This document shows positions 36,317 to 44,690 of a stretch of 64,000 nucleotides of DNA, piece after piece (within the stretch, counting starts at the first letter, position 1; each line of letters starts with the position of its first letter). The position numbers and the translations under genes were made by a program. The notes beneath the pieces were generated by a model. The model saw nothing but the letters and a program-made list of their open reading frames with translations. It searched no databases and had not been told where the DNA came from. This stretch comes from Phycisphaera sp. GTDB lineage: Bacteria; Planctomycetota; Phycisphaerae; Phycisphaerales; SM1A02. The stretch is taken from positions 57,996 to 121,995 of the forward strand of contig WGMP01000023.1 in assembly GCA_016124975.1 (NCBI GenBank). Reading direction: 5' to 3'.

Positions 36317-37531
36317 TCAGCCGAACGCGTCCTGAAGTTCGATGATCGGCAGCAGGATCGCCGCGAGCACGAAGCTCGCCACGAGCGCCATCACCACGAG
36401 GAGAATCGTGGGGAGGATCCTGGTGAAGATCTTGAGCGAGTTGTTCACCTGGCGGTCGAACGAACCCGCGGCGTGCATCAGCATCTGCTCGAGGCGTCCC
36501 GAGCGCTCGCCGATGTTGACGATCTGGACGAGAAGCGGCGGGAAGTGCCCGCTCCGCTCGAGCGGATCGGCGAGCGACTGGCCCGTCGTCACCTTGTCGC
36601 TGACCTGGTCGATCGCTGCGGTGAGCGCCGTGTTCCCGAGCGTGTCGCGCACGATGCGCAGCGCGCTGAGGATGGGAATGCCCGCCGAGACGAGCGTGCC
36701 GAGCGTGCGCGTGAATCGCGCCACCGCGATGTCGCGGATCAGCCGCCCCGCCACGGGGATCTTCAGCAGGAAGGTGTCGAGGAGCAGGCGGTTCGCGGGC
36801 ACCGCGTGCCACGAGCGCGCGGCCAGGAACGAGAGCACGGATGCGCCGATCAGCACCAGCCACCAGTCGGTGACGAAGCCCGAGACCCCCATCAGGATCA
36901 CCGTCGGCAGCGGGAGCGTGCCGCCCGTCTCGATGATCGGCTCCATCACGCGCGGCAGCACGAAGACGATGAGCACCACGACGCTCGCCGCGATGAGCGC
37001 CGCGATCATGAGCGGATAGATCACGGCGCCGATCACCTCTCGACGCAGCTCCACCGAGCGCTCGAGGAGGTCGGCGAGCTGGTGCATGATCTCCGCGTTG
37101 CGGCCCGACGCGTCCGCCGCGCGCAGCATGCCCGTCGTCATGTCGTCGAAGGGCGCGCCGTACTCCTTCGCGGCCTGGTAGAGCGTCACGCCCGCCTCGA
37201 CGCGCTCGATGAGGTGGTCGAGGATGACCTGAAGGTTGCGGCTCGAGGCCTGGCGGCGCACGGTGCGGAGCGCCTGCATGAGCGGGAGTCCCGCCTCGAG
37301 CGCCGTCGCGAGCTCGCGGATGAAGTCGGCCAGATCCGCGCGCGGGATCGACGGCCGCGACGCGCGTCTGCCCGACGCAAGCTCCGCGTCGACGGCGCTC
37401 ATCTCGATCTCGAGCGCGGTCTCGCCCTTGAGCGCGAGCGCCTTGATCGCGGACGCGCGGTCGGGCGCCGTGATCGAGCCCGCCTGCAGCGCGCCCTCGC
37501 GTCCGATGGTCTGGTAGCGGAAAGTCGGCAT
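36317..37531 (-). CDS. gspF: Type II secretion inner-membrane platform protein GspF
   Basis: A 404-residue GspF. The N-terminal cytoplasmic domain begins MPTFRYQTIGREGALQAGSI, followed by the first T2SSF repeat (FIRELATALEAGLPLMQALRTV) and the second (FTRTLGTLVSAGIPILSALRIV). Three membrane helices are visible, the last near the C-terminus (LVVMALVASFVLAAILLP). It follows gspE with an 8-bp gap, the canonical E-F order. Confidence 0.95.
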   Translation of the reverse strand: MPTFRYQTIGREGALQAGSITAPDRASAIKALALKGETALEIEMSAVDAELASGRRASRPSIPRADLADFIRELATALEAGLPLMQALRTVRRQASSRNLQVILDHLIERVEAGVTLYQAAKEYGAPFDDMTTGMLRAADASGRNAEIMHQLADLLERSVELRREVIGAVIYPLMIAALIAASVVVLIVFVLPRVMEPIIETGGTLPLPTVILMGVSGFVTDWWLVLIGASVLSFLAARSWHAVPANRLLLDTFLLKIPVAGRLIRDIAVARFTRTLGTLVSAGIPILSALRIVRDTLGNTALTAAIDQVSDKVTTGQSLADPLERSGHFPPLLVQIVNIGERSGRLEQMLMHAAGSFDRQVNNSLKIFTRILPTILLVVMALVASFVLAAILLPIIELQDAFG

Positions 37532-37539
37532 GGCGATGT

Positions 37540-39258
37540 TCAGCCCGCCCTCGTGCGGTTGTGGGCCTCGGATCGCGCCTCAGATTGGGATCGGAGCTCG
37601 GCGCCGAAGTCTTCCACGTCCTGCGTCGCGCGCAGGACTTCCTCGATGGTGGTAATGCCCGCGGCTGCCTTGAGCATGCCGTCCTCGCGCATGGTGACGA
37701 AGTCGGGGTCGAGCAGCGTCTTGAGCTCGTGCACGGGACGGTTCTGTGCGATGGCCGCGCGCAGCGCCGAGTTGATGCGAACGATCTCGTAGAAGCCGAG
37801 TCGCCCGCGGAAGCCGCTGCCGCCGCACTTCTCGCAGCCCGCGCCCACCATCTGGCGGCCGTTGAACCTGCGGCGCTCCGCAGGCGTGAGGCGGTGGTCC
37901 GTCTCCTCGCTGATCGGGCGCGACTCCTTGCAGTTGACGCAGAGCCGCCGTCCGAGGCGCTGCGCGAGCAGCCCCTCGAGCACGCTCGCCGCGAGATACG
38001 GCTCCGCGCCCATGTCGACGAGTCGTCCGACAGACGAGATCGCGTCGTTCGTGTGGAGCGTCGAGAAGATGAGGTGGCCCGTGAGCGCCGAGCGGATCGC
38101 GATGTCCGCGGTCTCGGTGTCGCGGATCTCGCCGACGAACACGATGTCAGGGTCCTGGCGCAGGATCGCGCGCAGGCCGGTCGCGAAGCTCAGGCCGCGC
38201 TTGGCGTTCACGGGGATCTGGTTGATGCCGTTGAGCTCGTACTCGACGGGATCCTCGATGGTGATGATCTTCTTGCGCGGGTCGTAGAGCTTCGAGAGCG
38301 CCGCGTAGAGCGTCGTCGTCTTGCCCGAGCCCGTCGGGCCCGTCACGAGGACGAGTCCGTGCGGCTTCTCGATCATGCGGTCGACGATCGCGCGGTGCGA
38401 CTCGCTCATCCCAAGGCTCACGAGGTCGAGCGGCAGCGAGCTCTTGTCGAGGATTCGCATGACCACCGACTCGCCGTAGAGGGTCGGCACGGTCGACACG
38501 CGGATGTCGACCTTGCGGCCCTCGAAGCGCAGCGTGATGTGTCCGTCCTGCGGCACATAGCGCTCGGCGATGTTCATGCCCGCCATGATCTTGATGCGGC
38601 CGATGAGCGCCGCCTGCAGGTGCTTCGGCGGCTGCGGCTGCGACACCAGAACGCCGTCGATCCTGTACTTGACGCGCAGCTCGCTCTCGAACGGCTCGAC
38701 GTGCACGTCGGACGCGCGGCCCTGGATCGCCTCGAGCAGGATGAGGTTCACCAGGTTGATGAGCGTCGGCTGCTCCGCCATCCGGTGGACGTCGTCCGCC
38801 TCGATCGCGTCGAGGTTGTGCTCGGCGTCGCTCGTCGTCGCCAGGCCGTCGTCCGATGCAAGCGTCTCGGCCATGCGCGCGGCGGTCGTGCCGTAGCGGT
38901 CGCGCATCAGCTCGCGGAACGCGGCGCCGTCGAGTCCGATGCGGCGCACGGCGCGCGCAGTGACGCTCGCGATCTCATCGACCGCAGCCGTGTCGAGCGG
39001 GTCGAGCATGGCGACGAGGAGGCGGCTTCCCTCGATCGCGATCGGCACTGCGCCGAGGCGCACCGCAAGCTCGGGCGGCAGCAGCTCGGCCGCGCCAGGG
39101 TCGGAGACAGGCGCCTTCTCGAGCCACTCGATCCCGAGCAGCGCGCAGCGCTCGCGCGCCGCAGCGTCCTGCCCCGCAGGCGACGCGGCGGGCTTCAACT
39201 CGCGCGCGGCGGCTGCGATGGTGGTTGCGCCGGTGGTTCCGTTCGTTCCAGTCTGCAA
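37540..39258 (-). CDS. gspE: Type II secretion assembly ATPase GspE
   Basis: A 572-residue hexameric ATPase powering pseudopilus assembly. Walker A GPTGSGKTTTLYAA, Asp box, Walker B IVFVGEIRDTETA and His box HLIFSTLHTND are present. The C-terminal tetracysteine zinc motif (LCVNCKE and CEKCGGSGF) separates it from PilT. The N-terminal N1E-like domain is also present (WLEKAPVSDPGAAELL). I chose TTG 39258 because GAAGAGGA lies just upstream; GTG 39321, directly after the preceding stop, is the alternative with 21 extra residues. Confidence 0.93.
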   Translation of the reverse strand: MQTGTNGTTGATTIAAAARELKPAASPAGQDAAARERCALLGIEWLEKAPVSDPGAAELLPPELAVRLGAVPIAIEGSRLLVAMLDPLDTAAVDEIASVTARAVRRIGLDGAAFRELMRDRYGTTAARMAETLASDDGLATTSDAEHNLDAIEADDVHRMAEQPTLINLVNLILLEAIQGRASDVHVEPFESELRVKYRIDGVLVSQPQPPKHLQAALIGRIKIMAGMNIAERYVPQDGHITLRFEGRKVDIRVSTVPTLYGESVVMRILDKSSLPLDLVSLGMSESHRAIVDRMIEKPHGLVLVTGPTGSGKTTTLYAALSKLYDPRKKIITIEDPVEYELNGINQIPVNAKRGLSFATGLRAILRQDPDIVFVGEIRDTETADIAIRSALTGHLIFSTLHTNDAISSVGRLVDMGAEPYLAASVLEGLLAQRLGRRLCVNCKESRPISEETDHRLTPAERRRFNGRQMVGAGCEKCGGSGFRGRLGFYEIVRINSALRAAIAQNRPVHELKTLLDPDFVTMREDGMLKAAAGITTIEEVLRATQDVEDFGAELRSQSEARSEAHNRTRAG

Positions 39259-39321
39259 GCGATCCTCTTCTTGGAAAGTGTCCGTCTTCCGACACGCCGC
39301 ATCGCGCGAGATCCGCGCCAC

Positions 39322-40740
39322 TCAGTCCGCGCGCTTGGGCGCGCCGCCACCTGGCGAGGTGCCGAATCCTTCGTTGGCGGGGTTCGCAGGCTGCGCGGGC
39401 TTCACGCCGCCCTTGCCGCCCTTCACGCCTTCGACATACTCGACGACATCGCCATCGGGCACCTGGCCCTCCTCGAGCTTCTCGCCGCGGCCCGGCACGG
39501 GCTTGCGCTGAGCCTCGGCGTCCGCCTTGACGAGCCCTGGAACGGCCTGCTTCTGCTCGGTGGTGAGGATCTCCGTGATGCGGAGTCGATACTTCGTGAA
39601 GAGCTCCTCGCGCGCGGCCTTCGCCTGCTCGACGGAGGGCGGATCGGTGAGGCGGGTCTGCTCGCCGGCGGCGCGGCGCTTCGCAAGCTCGGTGCGGCGG
39701 CGGGGCTCCTGCGGCTCAGTCTCGCGATAGGCCGCCACGAGCTGCCCGCGGACACCGTCGAACTCGGTGGTGAACTCCTGCGAAAGCGTCTGGAGCTGCG
39801 CGCGCTGCGCGTCCGTCAGGTCGGGCAGCGCAAGTGCGCCCTCGAGGAGCGGCGTGACAGGGTCGGGTCGATAGACCATCGGGAACGCCTTCTGCATGGC
39901 GCGCCGCTCGAACTCGGGTCCGTACTCGTCGCCGAGCGCGGCACGGATCGAGGCGATGCCCGCCTCCTGCGCGTTCCGCACCTCGACGCGCCACTGCATG
40001 ATCCGCTCCTGCGAGGCGACGCCGCTGCCCGTGTCGCCGGAGGACATCGCCTTGAGAAGCGGCGCGATCGAGGCGTCAAGTTCCGCGTCGCGCGAGGCGA
40101 GCGCGGCGTCGAGCGCGACTTCGTAGGCCTCGACCGCCTCCGCCGCCATCTCGAGCGCGGATCCTGGCGCGCGGAGTTCGCGCACCACGAGGGTGAGGTC
40201 GAGCGACTCGCCCGAAAGCTCACCCATCGGAAGGCTCTTCTCGCGGCGCAGGGCGCGCTCGAGGCGCGGCCACTGCTCGGCCTGGTCGTTGGCGAGCGTG
40301 CCGCGGACGCTCTCGAGGAAATCGTCGCGCAGACGGCGCTTCTCCGCGGCCCAGTTCACGAGCGGCTGGCTGATCATCTCGACGACGCGCTCAGGATTCG
40401 CGCCCGCCGCGACGTCGCGGAACTGGCTCATGCTCGAGCGGACGCCGTCCGCCGCGGTGTTGAAGTTGGTCTCGTAGTCCTCGAGAAGCGCCTCGAGGAT
40501 CGGCTTCTGCCACTCCTCAAGGCCGAGCGACTCGACGAAGACGGGGAGATCGCGGCCAAGGAAGTCGGGCGTGAAGAGAGAGGCCATGCCGCTCTTGCCG
40601 CCGAACTGCGCCTGCGCGGCGGGAACGGCCACCCACGCTGCCCCAAGCGCGAGCGCGAGCGCGGCAAGGCGGGTGCGGAGCGGGCGGCGCGAGGTTTGGG
40701 TCGAGTGCTGGATCGAGGGTTGCATGGGGCGACGGTTCAT
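39322..40740 (-). CDS. Exported helical protein heading the T2SS operon
   Basis: A 472-residue protein with a signal peptide (LAALALALGAAWVAVPAAQAQ). The mature chain is almost wholly helical and charged, with repeated segments around SLGLEEWQKPILEALLEDYE, ALPDLTDAQRAQLQTLSQEF and RITEILTTEQKQAV, which loosely recall Spy/CpxP or LTXXQ motifs. The tail is Gly/Pro-rich. ATG 40740 has AAGGAG 6 nt upstream. It is the first gene of the operon, directly followed by gspE. A periplasmic chaperone or client of the system is possible, from position only. Confidence 0.65.
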   Translation of the reverse strand: MNRRPMQPSIQHSTQTSRRPLRTRLAALALALGAAWVAVPAAQAQFGGKSGMASLFTPDFLGRDLPVFVESLGLEEWQKPILEALLEDYETNFNTAADGVRSSMSQFRDVAAGANPERVVEMISQPLVNWAAEKRRLRDDFLESVRGTLANDQAEQWPRLERALRREKSLPMGELSGESLDLTLVVRELRAPGSALEMAAEAVEAYEVALDAALASRDAELDASIAPLLKAMSSGDTGSGVASQERIMQWRVEVRNAQEAGIASIRAALGDEYGPEFERRAMQKAFPMVYRPDPVTPLLEGALALPDLTDAQRAQLQTLSQEFTTEFDGVRGQLVAAYRETEPQEPRRRTELAKRRAAGEQTRLTDPPSVEQAKAAREELFTKYRLRITEILTTEQKQAVPGLVKADAEAQRKPVPGRGEKLEEGQVPDGDVVEYVEGVKGGKGGVKPAQPANPANEGFGTSPGGGAPKRAD

Positions 40741-41103
40741 GGGCATCTCCTTCAGAACACTCCCGAAGGCTCCGCGGGGCTCCGCGTTCGGTTGAGCGGG
40801 GATTGTTCCATCTTCAGGCTGTCTGCGTTGCCCATTCGGGTGGGCGTGAACGAACTCACGGGGTTCTTGATGCTCGCATGGCGACAAGCCGTACTCACAT
40901 CAGACAACTCTCGCCCAAAGAGGGGCGATCGCGTCTCTTGATCGACTGTTCAGGCCCGCGCCTCTAGTTCGCATGACGGTCACGACGCTGATGCCCAACG
41001 GAAACACGGCGCCGCACTGTCGAGGCACACGCTGCGAATTGATGGTTCAGTCGCGCGAGCAGGACCGATAAAATCGGTTGATCGAGTGGTCCGCGCGCTT
41101 GCC
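40741..41103. other. Intergenic region upstream of the T2SS operon
   Basis: This 363-bp gap separates the operon's first gene from the CoA-transferase gene, both read leftwards. It should hold the T2SS operon promoter. It is less GC-rich than the flanks. I see no convincing promoter pair; the one clear structure is a hairpin at 41064-41078. Confidence 0.4.
41064..41078 (-). terminator. Small hairpin after the CoA-transferase gene
   Basis: ACCGAT, loop AAA, ATCGGT forms a perfect 6-bp stem 26 bp beyond the scoA stop. No T-run follows on the minus strand, so a terminator role is tentative. Confidence 0.3.
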
Positions 41104-41841
41104 TCACGCGCGAGTCCGCACGGTGCGCTGCTCAATGCGCTTTTCTGACTTCGTCACGACGATGCGATCGACAAAGATGCCCGGGGTGTGGATGTGGTCA
41201 GGGTCGAGCGACCCGGTCGGCACGAGCTCCTCGACCTCGGCCACGCAGGCGCGGCCGCACATCGCCACCATCGGGTTGAAGTTCCGTGCCGTCTTGCGGT
41301 AGACGAGGTTGCCCGCTTCATCCGCCTTCCAGGCCTTCACAAGGGCGAGATCCGCTCGGATTCCGCGCTCGAGGACGAAGGTCTCGCCGTCGAACTCCAT
41401 TGTGGGCTTTCCCTCGGCGACCACGGTTCCCACGCCTGTTCGGGTGTAGAAGCCCGCGATGCCGGCGCCGCCGGCCCGAAGGCGCTCAGCGAGCGTTCCC
41501 TGCGGATTGAACTCGAGCTCAAGCTCCCCCGACATGAACTGGCGCTCAAACTCCGCGTTCTCGCCGACATAGCTCGACACCATCTTGCGGATCTGCCGCG
41601 TCTCGAGGAGAAGGCCCAGGCCCCACCCATCGACGCCGGCGTTGTTGCTCACCGCGGTCAGGCCGCGCACCTTGGAGTCGCGCATGGCAATGATCAGCTG
41701 CTCGGGTATCCCGCAGAGGCCAAAGCCGCCGACTGCCACGGTGATCCCGTCGCGGACGAGACCGTCGAGGGCCGCGGTGGGCGAGGCGAAGAGTTTCGAG
41801 GCGGCCGTCGTGCGTGCGGCGTGAGGGTGGGTGGCGGACAT
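41104..41841 (-). CDS. scoA: 3-oxoacid CoA-transferase subunit A
   Basis: A 245-residue alpha subunit of succinyl-CoA:3-ketoacid CoA transferase, which activates acetoacetate with CoA. The N-terminal glycine-rich motif [16 protein letters not shown] and the later TVSNNAG-like [14 protein letters not shown] and [15 protein letters not shown] are diagnostic. The catalytic Glu resides in subunit B, which is normally the next gene; none is present on either side here. A TACACT box ends 8 nt before ATG 41841 and there is no Shine-Dalgarno. Confidence 0.92.
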   Translation of the reverse strand: MSATHPHAARTTAASKLFASPTAALDGLVRDGITVAVGGFGLCGIPEQLIIAMRDSKVRGLTAVSNNAGVDGWGLGLLLETRQIRKMVSSYVGENAEFERQFMSGELELEFNPQGTLAERLRAGGAGIAGFYTRTGVGTVVAEGKPTMEFDGETFVLERGIRADLALVKAWKADEAGNLVYRKTARNFNPMVAMCGRACVAEVEELVPTGSLDPDHIHTPGIFVDRIVVTKSEKRIEQRTVRTRA

Positions 41842-41849
41842 GGTCGACG

Positions 41850-41855
41850 AGTGTA
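41850..41855 (-). promoter_or_regulatory. Putative -10 box TACACT, leaderless promoter of scoA
   Basis: Minus-strand GCTACACT ends 8 nt before ATG 41841, without a Shine-Dalgarno. Confidence 0.5.
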
Positions 41856-41995
41856 GCGGTGCGTTGCACGGCGTTGCGCGCTGCGGAAGCACCGCGGGCG
41901 CCTGCGATCCTCTCCGCCGAGGCGGAGGGGAGGCGCATGCGCCCGCGGGAACCTGTTGGTTGAGACGGCCGCGGCTCGGGCGGCCGACGCCGGCA

Positions 41996-43234
41996 TCAGT
42001 TCGAAGACGCGGGCGCCCGGCCCTCGCGGGCCGCGATGTCGGCGGCCATCTCGCTCGCGGCGTCGGGGTTCGCCGCCTGCAGCGCCGAGCGGATCTTCTC
42101 GAGCGCCTTGTTCTGGATCTGGCGCACGCGTTCCTTCGTGACGCCGATCACCTGACCGACCTGCTCGAGGGTGAGCGGCTGGGCGCCCTCGGCCGCCTCC
42201 ACGGACTTTCCGGCGGCGACCGCGGAACCGAGGGCCGCGAGCGCCGTCGACGCGTCGATCCCGAAGCGATGGCTGATCACCTTGATCTCAATCTCAGAGA
42301 GATCCGCCTTGTTCGCCGTGACGATGTGCTTGACCTCGTCCGCGCACTCGCGCTCGTGGGTCGCACGGACGGTCTCGAGGTGGTTCGACTTCTCGAACGC
42401 GGGGTCGTACTCCGCGCCGAAGCGCCGGTTGTGCGTGGTCACCTTGATGCCGTGGCGGCTGAAGGCCTTGAGGATCGCCCGGCAGGCGTAGGTGGAGAAC
42501 TTGAACCCACGCCCGCAGTCGAACTTGTCGACCGAGCGCATCAGGGCCATGTTTCCTTCGCCGATCAGGTCAGCGAAGTCCACTTCCGAGAGACGGACGC
42601 GCTTGGCCATCGCGAGAACGAGCGCCAGGTTCGTCTCCGCGATCTGCTCGCGGTACTTGTGGGCGATCCCGTGCCAGCGGAGGAGCTGCCGCGCCTCCTC
42701 GAGGGTGACGGGCCGCGACGCCGCGCGCTTCTGGATCTCGGAGATGCTGAAGCGCGCGAAGTTGTACTTCATGAACAGGATGCGCTCCTGCGCGCCCGTC
42801 AGGAGGATCGTCGACTGCGACTTGGGCGAGCGCACCGAACGGCTGCGCGCCGCGATGAAGTCATCCATCAGCGGGCGGTACCAGGTGACATCGGGCCGCT
42901 CGATTTCGGCGATTCCGTAGATCCGCTCCTCTGCGTCGGGCAGCTGGAAGTCGGGGTGGTCGATGTAGTCCATCGGCTCCGACAGGATCGACTTCAGCGT
43001 GCGTTCCTCCGCGTGGCTGAGCGGGACAAGCGGGGCGCCGACGGCACGGCCGACGGGAGCAGACCCGCCCTGCGAACCATGCTCTGCGTTCGCAGAAGGC
43101 ACAGCGGCTCGGGTTCGCCGCGCCACTGGGCCCGCGGCGGGTCGCACCGACAGGCCGTTGCGCTTCCGCGCACGCGCCAGAGGGGACTCGCTCGGCGAGG
43201 GGTCCATCGGAGTTGGGTTGGTCATTGGTCGCAT
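41996..43234 (-). CDS. Sigma-70 family RNA polymerase sigma factor
   Basis: A 412-residue sigma factor. About 75 N-terminal residues are basic and disordered. Region 2 is clear: [30 protein letters not shown] and [19 protein letters not shown]. Region 4 is [30 protein letters not shown], the -35-binding helix-turn-helix. Region 3 is weakly conserved and region 1.1 is not evident, so it is probably an alternative, group 2/3-like factor rather than the housekeeping one. ATG 43234 has GGAGGG 8 nt upstream. An 810-bp non-coding stretch precedes it. Confidence 0.88.
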   Translation of the reverse strand: MRPMTNPTPMDPSPSESPLARARKRNGLSVRPAAGPVARRTRAAVPSANAEHGSQGGSAPVGRAVGAPLVPLSHAEERTLKSILSEPMDYIDHPDFQLPDAEERIYGIAEIERPDVTWYRPLMDDFIAARSRSVRSPKSQSTILLTGAQERILFMKYNFARFSISEIQKRAASRPVTLEEARQLLRWHGIAHKYREQIAETNLALVLAMAKRVRLSEVDFADLIGEGNMALMRSVDKFDCGRGFKFSTYACRAILKAFSRHGIKVTTHNRRFGAEYDPAFEKSNHLETVRATHERECADEVKHIVTANKADLSEIEIKVISHRFGIDASTALAALGSAVAAGKSVEAAEGAQPLTLEQVGQVIGVTKERVRQIQNKALEKIRSALQAANPDAASEMAADIAAREGRAPASSN

Positions 43235-44044
43235 GCCACGCACCCTCCACTTGTTGCGGAGCGCGATCCCGTTTGGGCGCGCTCCAGGTTGTTCGAATCG
43301 GAACGAGGTTCGAACGGGCTCAATTCCCCGTAGATCGGGACATTTACACAGGTTTTCCTGAAAGTAGAACTCTTTTACCGCGTGATGTTGTGCCCTCGGC
43401 AGTCTGACATCGAACTTGAGAACCCGCAGACGAACACATCCCTTTCTTTACGAGGACTTTGACCCCGAGGACTTGGACCCCGAGGACTTGGACCCCGAGG
43501 ACTTGGACCCCGAGGACTTGGACCCCGGGCACTCCCAAACCCTGTCGAAGTCCCACAACCGAAGTCCTCAACTCCACGCAATTCGCGGGCCAAGAGCGCG
43601 CCATCACATCAGAGTCGCGGCGGTCCCGAAAGCGGGAAAGTGCCGCCAAACTGTCCGAACGCGGCTGCCAGACCTGCCACAACTCGCGTCGAGGCGTGCC
43701 AAACCTCGACAACGCACCCGAGCCCGATCAGGTTCAGCGTTTCGATCCACCGACGGGCTTGGCCTGCGCGCTCGACCGAGCCTATACGGCCATCACGGCC
43801 CGCCGTGGCACAAAACGCAATGCCTGACGCTCTGGAACTCGAGCGCAACCGATCCTCGCGGCACCGCGCCGCGGCCGCGCGCCCCTTCGCTGCCGGGCGC
43901 GTTCCGTTTCATCCCTCAAGCAACACACCCGCCGATCGACCCGAAAGTCGTCGTGCGGGTGCTTGCGATGTCCGCGGAACCCGAGTCCGTCGGGCAAACG
44001 CCCAAAACGGAGGGATTCGTGCGGTGAGACCGTGACGCGGCGGC
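43235..44044. other. Long non-coding stretch upstream of the sigma factor
   Basis: This 810-bp region between the sigma factor and ndk has visibly lower GC in its first part (43330-43450). It holds a 15-bp tandem repeat (43451-43525) and a small CAGG-TTTT-CCTG hairpin (43349-43360). Open frames on both strands exist (for example 43416-44027 plus) but have no family, Shine-Dalgarno or codon pattern I trust. It may hold the sigma gene's promoter and a long leader. Confidence 0.45.
43451..43525. repeat. 15-bp tandem repeat, five copies
   Basis: Five head-to-tail copies of CGAGGACTTGGACCC, the first with one change (TTTG). In one plus frame they read DPEDL, in a minus frame SPRGP. They lie about 220-290 bp upstream of the sigma factor start. 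Confidence 0.9.
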
Positions 44045-44515
44045 TTACTCGGGCTTGCCCGAGGAGCTGTCGTAGATCCAGCGGTCGGACGCGCGGGGGA
44101 AGTCGAGGACCTCGCCCGCCTTGAAGAAGAGCCCGAGCTCGCGCTCAGCGGCTTCGGGGCTGTCCGAGCCGTGGATCAGGTTGAAGGAGTTCGACACGCC
44201 GAAGTCGCCGCGGATCGTGCCGGCGGCGGCCTTCGACCCGAAGGTGGCGCCCATCATGCCGCGGCAGATGGTGATCGCGCCGATGCCGCGCACGGCCATC
44301 ACGAGGACGGGCGAGCTCGTCATGAAGCCGACGAGGCCGTTGTAGAAGCCCTTGCCCTGGTGGTCCTTGTAGTGCGTCGCCGCGAGCTCGGGCGAGATCT
44401 GCATGAGCTTGGCGCCGACGATCTGGAGCCCCTTCTCTTCGAAGCGGCTGATGATGCGGCCCATGAGGCCGCGCTGGACGGCGTCGGGCTTGAGGATGAT
44501 GAGCGTGGTTTCCAT
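44045..44515 (-). CDS. ndk: Nucleoside diphosphate kinase
   Basis: A 156-residue NDK that transfers phosphate between nucleoside tri- and diphosphates. The start METTLIILKPDAVQRGLMG and the active-site NLIHGSDSPEAAERE with phospho-His115 are canonical. The kpn-loop region reads RGIGAITICRGMMGAT, somewhat divergent from the usual GENA form. The C-terminal end adds ~15 residues (WIYDSSSGKPE). It is divergent from the topoisomerase VI genes. Confidence 0.95.
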   Translation of the reverse strand: METTLIILKPDAVQRGLMGRIISRFEEKGLQIVGAKLMQISPELAATHYKDHQGKGFYNGLVGFMTSSPVLVMAVRGIGAITICRGMMGATFGSKAAAGTIRGDFGVSNSFNLIHGSDSPEAAERELGLFFKAGEVLDFPRASDRWIYDSSSGKPE

Positions 44516-44553
44516 GTGGATTCTCAGTCTGGATGGCGTGGAAAAGGACGGAG

Positions 44554-44559
44554 AGTGTA
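44554..44559 (-). promoter_or_regulatory. Putative -10 box TACACT upstream of ndk
   Basis: Minus-strand GCTACACT lies 38 nt before ATG 44515, so here the mRNA would have a normal leader. It is the same box as at the leaderless genes. Confidence 0.35.
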
Positions 44560-44690
44560 GCGGAAACCGCGGCGGTTGGTCGAAATCCCGCGGAAATCCG
44601 CCGTCCCCCTCGCGGTGGCTGCGGTTCGGATAATGTCGGGTCTGGCCCGAAGGGGTACCGAGCGGCGAAGGAACGCCTGGAGTCCACACG

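Noticed and set aside
37561..40941. 1126-codon plus-strand frame opposite gspE and the leading gene
   Set aside because: Antisense shadow; Arg/Asp/Val/Leu-rich reverse reading of two well-supported genes.
43416..44027. 203-codon plus-strand gene spanning the 15-bp repeats
   Set aside because: No Shine-Dalgarno, no family, Pro/Arg/Ser-rich composition typical of shadow frames in GC-rich DNA.
44629..44634. GATAAT as top6B -10 box
   Set aside because: It matches a -10 well but no -35 is found at 16-18 nt; listed here rather than as a feature.
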